Part shown: positions 1 to 7,657 of the stretch, piece by piece
Position numbering within the stretch: the first letter of the stretch is position 1
Layout of the letters: every line of letters starts with the position of its first letter
Assembly (NCBI RefSeq): GCF_022843985.1
Contig: NZ_JALHMP010000033.1
Coordinates: forward strand, 1 to 46,772
DNA length: 46,772 nucleotides
From: Phreatobacter sp.
Lineage (GTDB): Bacteria > Pseudomonadota > Alphaproteobacteria > Rhizobiales > Phreatobacteraceae
Direction: 5' to 3'
Notes under the pieces: generated by a model
Database searches by the model: none
Told to the model about the DNA's origin: nothing
What the model saw: the letters and a program-made list of their open reading frames with translations, nothing else
Position numbers and translations under genes: made by a program

Positions 1-67
1 AACCGCGGTCGCCCCGACTGCGCAATCCCGACCAGCTGCGTCGGGGCGTCCGCTGCCGGACTGCAAG

Positions 68-118
68 GGGGTCAACTTTGGACGCCGAAAAGGGGTCAAC
101 TTTGGACGCCGATTGACA
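68..118. mobile_element. IS21-family-like terminus (rest lies left of window)
   Basis: Two identical 21-bp direct repeats (68-88 and 92-112), spaced 24 bp start to start, are followed by TTGACA ending at 118. Read on the minus strand the end is TGTCAATCGGCGTCCAAAG, then the repeat again. Multiple short direct repeats behind a terminal TGT are the known layout of IS21 (istA/istB) ends. No transposase is visible here, so either the element continues out of the window or only its end is left. Family assignment is from memory of IS21 ends. Confidence 0.6.
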
Positions 119-1213
119 CTCGGCATCAAGCTCGACTCCTTGGATGCGACGCCGGAGCGCGTCGCGACCGCACGGGCTGCCACGATCGAGTTGCGCCAAA
201 GAGACGTCACAGTGGCCGACATGGCGATGCTTGCAGCCATGCCAGGGCTTGCTTCGGTCACTCTCCACGAGACCGTAACGCACGAGCAGATCGCGGCTCT
301 GGCGGCAGCCCCGGCACTGACCAGCCTTTCGTTCGGTGGCAGACCCAACGTCAATGACGACAGCATCGCAGCGATCGCTGCATTTCCGAGACTGCGTCAT
401 CTCCGGCTCGGCGCCGCTACGGGTTTTTCGCCAAAAGGCCTTGCACCGCTCGCGCGCGCGAGCGGTCTTGAACGATTGTCACTGAACAGGTCGCGGGCGC
501 CGGTCGCCGATTTTTCTTTCCTCGCGAACCTGCAGAAGCTGACGGAGCTCGAATTGATTGCCATCGGTTCGATCGAAGACGACGCGCTGGTGCATGTCGG
601 CGCCATCAGCGGGCTGCGCGTGTTGAACCTCAGCGCTACGAATGTGACGGATAAGGGCATCGCTCATCTGCAAGGGCTCAAGGGGCTGACGACACTCGTC
701 CTGGACCGCACCCGCATCACGCCGGCCGTGATGGGAACGCTCGGCGAGCTTCGCAGCCTCGCGACAATCACGCTCGGAGGGTCTCTCCTGACAGACGTTG
801 CACTCCCCTCGCTCCCTGCACTTCATTCCATTTATGTGCATGATTCCCCAGTCGCCGACGTTTTTGCAGAAAGCCTTTCCGGACAGCCCAACCTTTCGAC
901 AGTCTATATGACCAACACCCGGATCACAGATGCTGCCATCAAGCATCTTTCTCTCATACCCAATTTGCGAAACCTGGTTATGATTGGCGGTATGCTGACC
1001 GATGCTGCATTCAGTGGATTGACCTTTCGCGAAGCCGTGAACATCAACCTGGCAGGCAATGGGGCATTGACTGACGCTGTCCTTGCCGCGCTGGCAATTC
1101 AACCCAAGCTCACGAGCCTCGACGTCCGGCGAACGCGCGTCTCGAGAGAAGGGGTCGCGGCCGCTTTGGCGCAAAGGCCTGCCGGCTTGCCGGCGCTCAG
1201 GATTTCAAACTGA
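113..1213 (+). CDS. Leucine-rich-repeat protein, probably 5'-truncated by the IS21-like end
   Basis: The product is about 366 residues made almost wholly of degenerate 23-25-residue leucine-rich repeats, for example LRVLNLSATNVTDKGIAHL followed by LTTLVLDRTRITPAVMGTL. They recall the LRRs of F-box/AMN1-like and planctomycete-type proteins. No signal peptide, membrane segment or catalytic domain is seen. The first possible start is a TTG at 113 that lies inside the mobile-element terminus, and the frame stays open leftwards to base 1. Host-derived coding sequence therefore begins around 119 and the native N-terminus appears lost. ATG codons near 220 could start a shorter product. LRR arrays usually bind proteins; the partner is unknown. 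Stop TGA at 1211-1213. Confidence 0.6.
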   Translation: MTLGIKLDSLDATPERVATARAATIELRQRDVTVADMAMLAAMPGLASVTLHETVTHEQIAALAAAPALTSLSFGGRPNVNDDSIAAIAAFPRLRHLRLGAATGFSPKGLAPLARASGLERLSLNRSRAPVADFSFLANLQKLTELELIAIGSIEDDALVHVGAISGLRVLNLSATNVTDKGIAHLQGLKGLTTLVLDRTRITPAVMGTLGELRSLATITLGGSLLTDVALPSLPALHSIYVHDSPVADVFAESLSGQPNLSTVYMTNTRITDAAIKHLSLIPNLRNLVMIGGMLTDAAFSGLTFREAVNINLAGNGALTDAVLAALAIQPKLTSLDVRRTRVSREGVAAALAQRPAGLPALRISN

Positions 1214-1432
1214 ATGACAGACAACAGCAGCGCAGCCGCAGCGGGCGGCAGCGCAGCGCTGGACAACCATCGACCGAATGGTGAACATTTCCTGCTAGCT
1301 TAACGCGAGACTGCTGGGGGTTGCTCCGGGCAATCCCAGGTCCTGCTCCGATCGCCAGCCAGCTGTCAGGTCCGGGGTCGCGTCGGGTTTGGCAGAATTT
1401 CGCCAGCCCCCGGGAAAGTGGGTCCCATATTG

Positions 1433-1629
1433 ATGACAAGCCCAGCCTACGCCGGAGTGTTGAAGCCGGTGCTCTCCATCGCCGCCGCGCTGTCGGTCGT
1501 CGAGGACGGCATGACCATCATGATCGGTGGATTCGGGGGCGCTGGATCGCCGGTCGAACTGGTTCACGGCCTCATCGATACCGGCAAGCGCGACTTGGTG
1601 GTCGTGAACAACAATGCGGGTAACGGTCT
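1433..1629 (+). pseudogene. CoA-transferase subunit A fragment, interrupted by IS3 element
   Basis: From ATG 1433 the first 65 residues match the N-terminus of family I CoA-transferase A subunits (PcaI/ScoA/AtoD): VEDGMTIMIGGFGGAG is the glycine-rich CoA-binding start and DLVVVNNNAGNG the following strand. The match stops exactly at the left inverted repeat of the insertion sequence. Beyond the element no CoA-transferase sequence resumes, so this is a remnant and not a simple insertion. The intact enzyme would move CoA between succinyl-CoA and a 3-oxoacid such as 3-oxoadipate; the fragment lacks the rest of subunit A and all of subunit B. Confidence 0.75.
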
Positions 1630-1679
1630 GAACCGCCCCGGTTTTGCCGGAGGCTCCAACTTCCAAGTAGGATGGAGCC

Positions 1680-2009
1680 ATGACGAGCAAGACGACGAAC
1701 AAGTTTTCACCTGAGGTCCGCGAGCGGGCGGTGCGGCTGGTGCTCGACCAGGAGGGCGAGCATTCCTCGCGCTGGGTTGCCTGCGCCTCGATCGCCGCCA
1801 AGATCGGCTGCTCGACCCACACGCTGCTGGAGTGGGTCAAGCGGGCGGAGGTCGATGGCGGGAAGCGTGCTGGTGTTCCCTCCGACGTCTCGGAGAAGCT
1901 GAAGGCGCTCGAACGGGAGAACCGCGAGCTGCGCCAGGCCAACGAGATCCTGCGCAAGGCGTCGGCTTATTTCGCCCAGGCGGAGCTCGACCGCCCATTC
2001 AAACGATGA
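1680..2009 (+). CDS. IS3-family transposase OrfA
   Basis: A 109-residue DNA-binding protein of the transposase_8 / HTH_Tnp_1 type. The N-terminal helix-turn-helix ([16 protein letters not shown] through [16 protein letters not shown], residues ~9-60) is followed by a leucine-zipper-like coiled coil ([20 protein letters not shown], residues ~70-90) used for multimerisation. It ends in TGA 2007-2009, overlapping the orfB ATG. Its role is recognition of the terminal repeats. ATG 1680 follows a GGATGGAGCC stretch. It looks full length for the family. Confidence 0.9.
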   Translation: MTSKTTNKFSPEVRERAVRLVLDQEGEHSSRWVACASIAAKIGCSTHTLLEWVKRAEVDGGKRAGVPSDVSEKLKALERENRELRQANEILRKASAYFAQAELDRPFKR

Positions 2010-2911
2010 TCGCCTTCATTGATGATCATCGCGACGTCTATGGGGTCGAGCCGATCTGCAAGGTCCTGCCGATCGCCCCATCAACGTACTACGCGCACCG
2101 AGTCCAGCGCCGCGATCCCGCCCGCCGATCTTGTCGGGCTCTGCGTGACGACGAGCTGCGCTCGGAGGTCGCCCGGGTCTTCACCCAGAACTTCGAGGTC
2201 TATGGCGTGCGCAAGGTCTGGCGTCAGTTGATGCGGGAAGGCGTTGACGTTGCGCGTTGCACCGTGGAACGGCTCATGCGTGAGCTGGGTCTGCAAGGCA
2301 TCATCCGCGGCAAGCCGGCTCGCACCACCACCCAGAACAAGGCCGCACCTTGTCCGCTCGATCACGTCAACCGCGTGTTCCATGCCCCAGCGCCGGATCG
2401 CCTATGGCTCTCGGACTTCACCTACGTCTCGACGTGGTCTGGGTTCGTCTATGTAGCCTTCGTCATCGACGCCTACGCGCGGCGCATCGTGGGATGGCGG
2501 GTCAGCCGGACTGCCCATGCCAGCTTCGTCCTGGACGCGCTCGAGCAGGCCCTCCATGAGCGAAGGCCAGCCAGCAAAGCCGGGCTTGTGCATCATTCGG
2601 ACCGCGGATCGCAATACGTCAGCATTCGATACACCGAGCGCCTGGCAGAGGCTGGCATAGAGCCCTCCGTCGGCAGTGTCGGCGACAGCTACGACAACGC
2701 GCTCGCCGAGACCATCAACGGGCTCTACAAGGCGGAGCTCATCCATCGGCGCGGACCTTGGCGGAGCTTCGAGGCCGTCGAGTTCGCGACGCTCACCTGG
2801 GTCGACTGGTTCAACAACCGCCGCCTCCTTGAGCCCATCGGCAACATCCCGCCGGCCGAGGCCGAGGAACGCTACTATGCCTCGTTGGCAGAGCCAGCGA
2901 TGGCCGCATAA
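2006..2911 (+). CDS. IS3-family transposase OrfB (DDE integrase domain)
   Basis: A 301-residue catalytic subunit with an N-terminal HTH_21 region (~40-100) and an rve integrase core (~120-290). The DDE residues are visible: D in [10 protein letters not shown] in [12 protein letters not shown] and E in [14 protein letters not shown]. The orfB frame is open upstream to 1832, so a -1 frameshift could make the OrfAB fusion that IS3 elements use. An ATGA overlap (2006-2009) also allows coupled re-initiation. I do not see a strong A6G-type slippery run. The gene is intact. Confidence 0.9.
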   Translation: MIAFIDDHRDVYGVEPICKVLPIAPSTYYAHRVQRRDPARRSCRALRDDELRSEVARVFTQNFEVYGVRKVWRQLMREGVDVARCTVERLMRELGLQGIIRGKPARTTTQNKAAPCPLDHVNRVFHAPAPDRLWLSDFTYVSTWSGFVYVAFVIDAYARRIVGWRVSRTAHASFVLDALEQALHERRPASKAGLVHHSDRGSQYVSIRYTERLAEAGIEPSVGSVGDSYDNALAETINGLYKAELIHRRGPWRSFEAVEFATLTWVDWFNNRRLLEPIGNIPPAEAEERYYASLAEPAMAA

Positions 2912-2950
2912 CTTGAGACAACCGGCCTCCGGCAAAACCGGGGCGGTTCT

Positions 2951-3130
2951 GACAACCGACTCGCGCTCACCTGGATTGAGACTGGCGGACCACCGGTCAC
3001 CCCGCCTGCTAATGCCGGCTATGGGACAAAACTCATCGAGTCTGCTGTTAACTACAGCTTGGGCCGCGAATGGGAACAAAAGTACGACCCATCAGGTTTG
3101 CGAACGAAGATCACATTCCCGCTCGCATAG
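2951..3130 (+). pseudogene. C-terminal remnant of an HWE-family sensor histidine kinase
   Basis: Directly right of the IS3 element a frame reads LTWIETGGPPVTPPANAGYG, TKLIESAVNYSLGREWEQKY and ITFPLA, then TAG. This is the ATP-binding G1/G2 end of an HWE histidine kinase: the W-x-E signature, GxGT and the closing beta strand. Only 59 codons remain. The histidine box, N box and all sensory domains are missing, replaced by the IS and CoA-transferase debris. It lies 29 bp before a response-regulator gene, so it was probably its cognate kinase. It has no start codon of its own and is not expected to work. Confidence 0.8.
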
Positions 3131-3159
3131 ACGCCGAGCGTCATCAGAAAGCCAGGCGC

Positions 3160-3507
3160 GTGAGCAGAACGATACTGGTTGTCGAGGACGATTTCCTTGT
3201 CGCCTTAGACATCACGCAGCTCCTGGAATCCCACGGCTGGGTGGTGATTGGCCCTGCGCCCTCAGTCAAAGTCGCTCTCGATCTTCTGGACGCAGGTCTG
3301 CCATCGGCCGCATTGCTTGACGTGAACCTGGGCAAAGAGATGGTCACGCCGGTGGCAGAGGCGCTGAAGTTGGCAGGGGTGCCGTTTGCGGTCGCCAGCG
3401 CCTACGAGAAACCTGAACAGTTCGGTGGACCTGTTCTGACGGGAGCCCCCACGGTCGGCAAACCGATCAAAGAGCGTCGCCTGCTGGCAGCGCTGGCGCA
3501 GCTATAA
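3160..3507 (+). CDS. Single-domain response regulator (receiver only)
   Basis: The product is a 115-residue CheY-like receiver. The acidic pair is in ILVVEDDFLVALD, the phospho-acceptor is Asp54 in ALLDVNLG, the Ser switch is in PFAVASAYEK and the Lys is in VGKPI. No output domain follows. I take GTG 3160 as start because it begins directly at the first beta strand; the frame is open further upstream to 3070, but that part overlaps the kinase remnant. Such receivers follow HWE kinases in many rhizobia-like genomes and act as phosphate sinks or by binding a partner. The cognate kinase is destroyed here, so its current donor is unknown. Confidence 0.85.
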   Translation: MSRTILVVEDDFLVALDITQLLESHGWVVIGPAPSVKVALDLLDAGLPSAALLDVNLGKEMVTPVAEALKLAGVPFAVASAYEKPEQFGGPVLTGAPTVGKPIKERRLLAALAQL

Positions 3508-3569
3508 TCCACGGCCTGAGCGCGCTTGCTGCGTAGTCCAATCTTTGGGTAAGTCCGAACGTCGGCTGC

Positions 3570-3594
3570 GGAACAGCCGCAAACACAAGCCGTT
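3570..3594 (+). promoter_or_regulatory. EcfG-type (general stress) promoter of the DUF6894/crp unit
   Basis: GGAAC at 3570-3574, 17-nt spacer, then GTT at 3592-3594 (context CGTTT). It matches the EcfG/SigT consensus GGAAC-N16-CGTT exactly. It lies 54 bp before the ATG at 3649. Confidence 0.75.
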
Positions 3595-3648
3595 TCATTA
3601 GTGATGCTTAAATCAGATGAGATCCTTTAAGGCAGCGGAGTCGACGCG

Positions 3649-3930
3649 ATGGAGCGCTATCTCTTCGATTTCGATGAGGATCGGGCTTCCCAGCCCAACG
3701 AACATTCCCTCGACTTTCCCACGTTCCAGACGGCTTACAGCGAGGCCGTTCGCGCGTTGAGCGAAATCATGGCGGAGAAGCTACCCTCCTACGGCCACGG
3801 CCGCTATCTCGCCATCACGGCCCGCGACGCTGTCACCGCCGCCATTTTCAGGGCGTCTCTGCGCTTCGATTCGCAGGCGCCCAGCTCGCGGCTGCTCGAC
3901 ACGCTCGTTACCCGCGTCGAGGGGAAGTGA
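3649..3930 (+). CDS. Small DUF6894-like protein
   Basis: A 93-residue soluble protein beginning MERYLFDFDED. This layout (MxRYxFDxxD, an acidic turn, then a long helix with Ala/Glu-rich EAVRALSEIMAEKL) resembles the small DUF6894 proteins abundant in Hyphomicrobiales, whose function is unknown. No signal peptide or cysteines. The TGA at 3928-3930 overlaps the ATG of the Crp/Fnr gene, so the two are translationally coupled. It is preceded by an EcfG-type promoter. The family call is from sequence style, not a search. Confidence 0.55.
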   Translation: MERYLFDFDEDRASQPNEHSLDFPTFQTAYSEAVRALSEIMAEKLPSYGHGRYLAITARDAVTAAIFRASLRFDSQAPSSRLLDTLVTRVEGK

Positions 3931-4655
3931 TGCGGGAGCCGATGCAGCCCTTCGTCGCTGCGCTTTCCGTCCGGGACGACCTGTCCGCCGAGGAGGTGCG
4001 CGCCCTCCACGATCTACCGATCCACCTGCGCTCATTCCAGCGGGGCGAGGAGATTGTCGGCGACCACACGCGGCCCGGCCGTAGTTCTCTCGTGATCGAC
4101 GGGACCTGCGGCCGGGTCGTGCAGGCCAGGGAGGGGCGGCAAATCACCGCCGTTCACGTGCCCGGAGATTTCGTCGATCTCCACTCGCTTTTGCTGAAGG
4201 TGATGGACCACTCGGTCGTAGCGCTAAGCGATTGCGTCGTGGGATCGGTGCCGCATGGCCATGTGGCCGGCCTCTGCGAGCGGCACCCCCATCTCGGCCG
4301 GCTGTTGTGGCTTTCCACGGTCATCGACGGGGCGATTCAGCGGAGCACCATCGCCAATATCGGTCGGCGGTCTGCTCTCCAGAGGCTGGCCCATCTCGTC
4401 TGTGAGCTGCATACCCGCCTTGCCGTGATCGGCCTTGCCTCCCCGAACGGCTTCACCTGCTCGTTCACCCAGACGGATCTCGGCGACATCCTCGGCCTGT
4501 CCGCAGTGCACGTGAACCGCACGATCCGCGACCTCAGGCACCGCAAACTCCTCTCGTGGTCTGGAAACCAGGTGCTGTTCTCGAGGTTTGAGAGCCTGGC
4601 TGCCTTCGCCGATTTCGATCCAACCTATCTCAACCTGCAAAAGGAGCCCCGCTAG
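3930..4655 (+). CDS. Crp/Fnr-family transcriptional regulator
   Basis: The product has 241 residues. An N-terminal cyclic-nucleotide-binding-like beta barrel (~25-145) includes FQRGEEIVGDHTRPG and the roll HVPGDFVDLHSLL. A long dimerisation helix follows (~135-165), then a C-terminal winged helix (~170-235) with recognition helix region TQTDLGDILGLSAVHVNRTIRDLR. No Fnr-type N-terminal cysteine cluster is present and the cAMP-contact residues of Crp are not evident, so the ligand is unknown. ATG 3930 is chosen (AGGGGA five bases upstream); GTG 3927 is an alternative. It shares the stress promoter of the preceding gene. FixK-like Crp/Fnr proteins of this shape are common near kinase genes in this order. 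Confidence 0.85.
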   Translation: MREPMQPFVAALSVRDDLSAEEVRALHDLPIHLRSFQRGEEIVGDHTRPGRSSLVIDGTCGRVVQAREGRQITAVHVPGDFVDLHSLLLKVMDHSVVALSDCVVGSVPHGHVAGLCERHPHLGRLLWLSTVIDGAIQRSTIANIGRRSALQRLAHLVCELHTRLAVIGLASPNGFTCSFTQTDLGDILGLSAVHVNRTIRDLRHRKLLSWSGNQVLFSRFESLAAFADFDPTYLNLQKEPR

Positions 4656-4729
4656 CCCATCGCCTCGCCTTAACAAAAAGCAATCCGAGCGCTCCGTCCC
4701 ACCGATATCGTCGTCTCGGAGGTGGACGC

Positions 4730-6397
4730 ATGAGCATCCGTCGGCGCCTGTTCGTAATAGGTGGCATCTTTCTCTTGCCGGTGCTCGGGATAGGGGGCTG
4801 GAACGAATACACCGACTATGCCCAGAGGGAGCGGCATGTACGGGAGACGGTTGCGAAGGAGGCCCGCTACGTGGGAGCCGAATTCGAGCGATTGCTGGAC
4901 GGCGCCCGAAGCCTCGTCGAGACCATCGCCCATGTCCCCGCCGTGCAGCTGGGCGACTGGCCTGCCTGCGGCCAGCTCCTCACCACACTGAGGCCCTTCA
5001 ACCCGGGCATCCTCGCCCTCGCGGCGACCGATCCGGCCGGAACTGTGATGTGCGCCTCCGATCAGCCGCCGGGCGCTAGCCTGCCGACGGTCGGCGACCG
5101 CCATCATTTCCGGCTCGCCCTCCAGCAAGAGAGCTTCGTCATCGGCGGCTACGCATACGGTCGGCAGACGGCAAGCCATGTCATGCATGTGGCGGTCGTA
5201 CGCCGTGACCTCGCCGGCGCAGTGTCTGGAATTGTCTTCGCCACCATCAGCCTCGACTGGATCGCTGGTCGCTACGCCCGCACGTCCTGGAGTGCGGATA
5301 ACGTGGTAACGGTCGTCGACGCCGCCGGGATGATCCTGATGCGCCAGCCGGGCCATGACCGGTTCGTCGGCAAGCCAATTCCCGTGGGCGCCTGGTCCCG
5401 GCTAAGCCAGCTCGCCGGGACCGGCAGCTTCGAGGATGTCTCTCCTCTCGACGGCGTCCGGCGGATCGTCGGCTATGTCGCGCAGGCCTCTCCGTCGCCG
5501 GGCCTGTTCATGGCCGTCGGTATCAGCCGGCAGAGCGCCTTTGCCGATCTCCACAACGCCACCCTGCGCGGTATCCTCGCTTCCGGTATCGGGATCCTCG
5601 CGGCTTTCGGCTTTGCTTGGTTCACGGCGCGCAGCCTGATCACAAGGCCGTTCCGCCAGATCCTCGGGTCGGCAAAGGCCCTCGCAGGAGGTCGGCTCGA
5701 CGCCCGCTCTCCGGTTCCCGGGAGCGGCGAATTCGGACAGCTGGCCGAAGCCTTCAACGTCGTCGCCGACCGGCTGACCTCGGAGATACGCGGCAAGGAC
5801 ATGCTGCTACGCGAACTGAGCCACCGCGTAATGAACAGCCTTCAGATGCTCAACTCCACTGTCTTGCTGCAGCAGCGGGCGATAAAGGACGAGCGCACGC
5901 GGGAACTGCTGGGCCAGATCGGCGGTCGGGTCATGGCGATCGCCGAGGCTTATCGGCAGCTTCACCGGGTGGAAGGCGAGGAAGTCATCGACGTCGGTGA
6001 CCTGATCGCGGAAGTGGCGAAGCAGACCTGCCAGTCCCTGCTGGCGGATGGATCAATGTGCCACATCTCCGTCCAGCCCCTCACTCTCGCCCCGGACCGA
6101 GCCATCCGGGCCGGCTTGATCGCCAACGAGTTGATGATGAACGCCATCAAGTATGGCGGGGGACCGCGGGCCGTGGTGCGCGTCGATTTCGCTTCGGAGG
6201 GCGAATGGGCCGTGCTCTCAGTTCGGAACCGCAAGGTGGAACAGGTGGGACAGGCTGGCGGCGGGTTCGGCTCACGCATGGTCTCCCTCCTCGCCACCGA
6301 TCTCGGCGGGACGGTCGAGATGCTTGAGGAGGATGGCGAAGCGGTCGTGACGCTGAGGTTCCCCGCCCAGGCGCCGACCATTGCGGCCGCCCCCTGA
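4730..6397 (+). CDS. Membrane sensor histidine kinase (HisKA_2 type, dCache-like + HAMP)
   Basis: The product has 555 residues: TM1 at ~8-26 (LFVIGGIFLLPVLGIGGW); a periplasmic Cache-like sensor (~30-275) with the DRHHFRLAL and DVSPLDGVRRIVGY motifs; TM2 (~280-302); HAMP (~303-355, ending in FGQLAEAFNVVADRLT); HisKA_2 histidine box ELSHRVMNSLQML with phospho-acceptor His365; N box NELMMNAIKYGG; and G box GGGFGSRMV. The catalytic domain lacks the W-x-E of HWE kinases, hence HisKA_2. Kinases of this group commonly feed PhyR in the alphaproteobacterial general stress response. No partner regulator is adjacent. I see no EcfG-type box directly upstream; it may read through from the crp gene 74 bp before. 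Confidence 0.88.
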   Translation: MSIRRRLFVIGGIFLLPVLGIGGWNEYTDYAQRERHVRETVAKEARYVGAEFERLLDGARSLVETIAHVPAVQLGDWPACGQLLTTLRPFNPGILALAATDPAGTVMCASDQPPGASLPTVGDRHHFRLALQQESFVIGGYAYGRQTASHVMHVAVVRRDLAGAVSGIVFATISLDWIAGRYARTSWSADNVVTVVDAAGMILMRQPGHDRFVGKPIPVGAWSRLSQLAGTGSFEDVSPLDGVRRIVGYVAQASPSPGLFMAVGISRQSAFADLHNATLRGILASGIGILAAFGFAWFTARSLITRPFRQILGSAKALAGGRLDARSPVPGSGEFGQLAEAFNVVADRLTSEIRGKDMLLRELSHRVMNSLQMLNSTVLLQQRAIKDERTRELLGQIGGRVMAIAEAYRQLHRVEGEEVIDVGDLIAEVAKQTCQSLLADGSMCHISVQPLTLAPDRAIRAGLIANELMMNAIKYGGGPRAVVRVDFASEGEWAVLSVRNRKVEQVGQAGGGFGSRMVSLLATDLGGTVEMLEEDGEAVVTLRFPAQAPTIAAAP

Positions 6398-6421
6398 GCG
6401 GTTTGGGCGGCGCGTTTTTAA

Positions 6422-6446
6422 GGAACGGCCCGCCACACGGGTTGTT
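6422..6446 (+). promoter_or_regulatory. EcfG-type promoter of cinA-like gene 1
   Basis: GGAAC 6422-6426, 17-nt spacer, GTT 6444-6446. It sits 51 bp before ATG 6498, in the gap after the kinase stop codon. Confidence 0.72.
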
Positions 6447-6497
6447 GATCGTCGGAAACTGGCCTGTGGAGGCCAGCCGCAGGGTTGCAGGCTCACC

Positions 6498-7034
6498 ATG
6501 ATCGATCTCGTCGAAGCCGTGATGGAAGCGCTTGAAAGGCGCAAGTGGACGATCGCCTGCGCCGAAGCCTGCACCGCGGGGCGCCTGGCGCATGCGCTCG
6601 CCGGCGGGGGCGGCGCCTCGCACATCTTCCTCGGTAGCATCGTCACCTACAGGCCCTCGACCAAGACGCGGGTCGTTTCCGTCTTCGCCGAAAGCCTTGC
6701 CCGCCCGGAGGGGGCGGTGAGCGAGGACGTAGCGGCGCAGATGGCCCGGGGCGCCGCCGAACTCACCGGCGCCGACCTCGCGCTCGCCACGACCGGTGTC
6801 GCAGGGCCCGCCACCGTTGATGAGGGCAACCCCATAGGACGCATCTTCGTCGCGCTTCACGATGCGACAGAACATCCAGCGAGGGCTACCGTCCGGCGTT
6901 TCGATTTCGGCGATGTCGGTCCCGGCGAGGTCGTGGACAGAGCGGTAGATGCCGCCCTTATCCTCCTCGCAGGCCATATTGCCGCTGCTGCCCCGGACCC
7001 GCGGCCTGGCCAACAGGGTCGTTCGGGCAAGTGA
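6498..7034 (+). CDS. CinA C-terminal-domain protein (NMN amidase family), copy 1
   Basis: A 178-residue stand-alone CinA-C / PncC domain; active members deamidate nicotinamide mononucleotide in pyridine-nucleotide recycling. Recognisable blocks are VMEALERRKWTIACAEACTA, the FLGSIVTYRPSTKTRVV block, EGAVSEDVAAQMA and the hallmark TTGVAGP. The family motif is normally AESCTGG, whose Ser is the reported nucleophile; here it reads AEACTAG, with Ala replacing Ser and Ala replacing Gly. Amidase activity is therefore doubtful. ATG 6498 starts the domain cleanly and falls after the promoter; an upstream in-frame ATG at 6381 overlaps the kinase gene and is not credible. A second paralogue lies at 8673. 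Confidence 0.85.
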   Translation: MIDLVEAVMEALERRKWTIACAEACTAGRLAHALAGGGGASHIFLGSIVTYRPSTKTRVVSVFAESLARPEGAVSEDVAAQMARGAAELTGADLALATTGVAGPATVDEGNPIGRIFVALHDATEHPARATVRRFDFGDVGPGEVVDRAVDAALILLAGHIAAAAPDPRPGQQGRSGK

Positions 7035-7234
7035 TGGTTCGCAGCCGGCTACGCGTGAGAGGCGACGGTTGTCTCAGGCGTCCTTCCGAGGACGGTCCGC
7101 ACCCACGCCTTCTTTTCGGCCATCGGCATCGCGGCCATCACGGCGTTCCGGCTGTGATCGATCAGTGCTGAGCCGGGGGCAAACCCCGGTGGTTCAGACC
7201 ACCCGGAGGCAGAACCTCAGCCGTTAGCCTGATA

Positions 7235-7259
7235 GGAACCCCTTCTGTCTCCCGGGGTT
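7235..7259 (+). promoter_or_regulatory. EcfG-type promoter of the PepSY/YflT-like pair
   Basis: GGAAC 7235-7239, 17-nt spacer, GTT 7257-7259, 30 bp before ATG 7290. The surroundings (ATAGGAAC ... CCGGGGTTGATG) closely resemble the promoter at 19124. Confidence 0.78.
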
Positions 7260-7289
7260 GATGTCGATGGAACACAATGGGAGGCACTC

Positions 7290-7646
7290 ATGAAGACAAC
7301 CATCTCTACCGTGGCATTTGTTGCTCTACTGAGCAGCAATGCACTCGCTCAGACCCCCCCCGCGACCGCACCAGCGCCCACACCGCGCGCGACTCAGGCA
7401 CCTGCCCCGACTCCGTCAGCGCCGGCGACAAACACAAGCGCCGGCATGGTCAATGGCGCGGCGCTGGAAAATGGCGCGAACTCCTTCACCGAAGGGCAGG
7501 CTATGGAGCGACTGCGGGAGGCGGGCATCTCCTCGGTGACCGAACTGAAGAAGGACGACAACGGAATCTGGCGCGGTCGCGGTCAGTGGCAGGGCCGCAC
7601 GGTCGAAGTCGGTCTTGATTTTCGCGGCAACATTTCTGCTCGCTAG
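7290..7646 (+). CDS. Exported small protein with PepSY-like C-terminal domain
   Basis: The product has 118 residues. A classical Sec signal peptide (MKTTISTVAFVALLSSNALA, cleavage expected after ALA near residue 20) is followed by a ~35-residue Pro/Ala/Thr-rich linker and a compact domain (~60-118). The run FTEGQAMERLREAGISSVTE, then GIWRGRGQWQGRTVEVGLD and GNI resembles PepSY-like folds that serve as periplasmic inhibitor or ligand modules. Expected in the periplasm. No lipobox cysteine. It begins 30 bp after an EcfG-type promoter and is followed at 11 bp by the YflT-like gene, so the two form an operon. Confidence 0.7.
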   Translation: MKTTISTVAFVALLSSNALAQTPPATAPAPTPRATQAPAPTPSAPATNTSAGMVNGAALENGANSFTEGQAMERLREAGISSVTELKKDDNGIWRGRGQWQGRTVEVGLDFRGNISAR

Positions 7647-7657
7647 TGGAGGCAAAT

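Larger units (their letters stand above)
1629..2950 (+). mobile_element. Complete IS3-family insertion sequence
   Basis: About 1.32 kb bounded by near-perfect inverted repeats. A 25-bp core is identical at 1630-1654 and, inverted, at 2925-2949; it begins GAACCGCCCCGGTTTTGCCG on the left. Inside are orfA and orfB in the usual overlapping -1 arrangement, both intact with a full DDE set, so the element looks potentially active. I find no matching 3-4-bp target duplication in the flanks, and the flanks belong to two unrelated genes. That fits an adjacent deletion or recombination between two copies. Confidence 0.9.
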
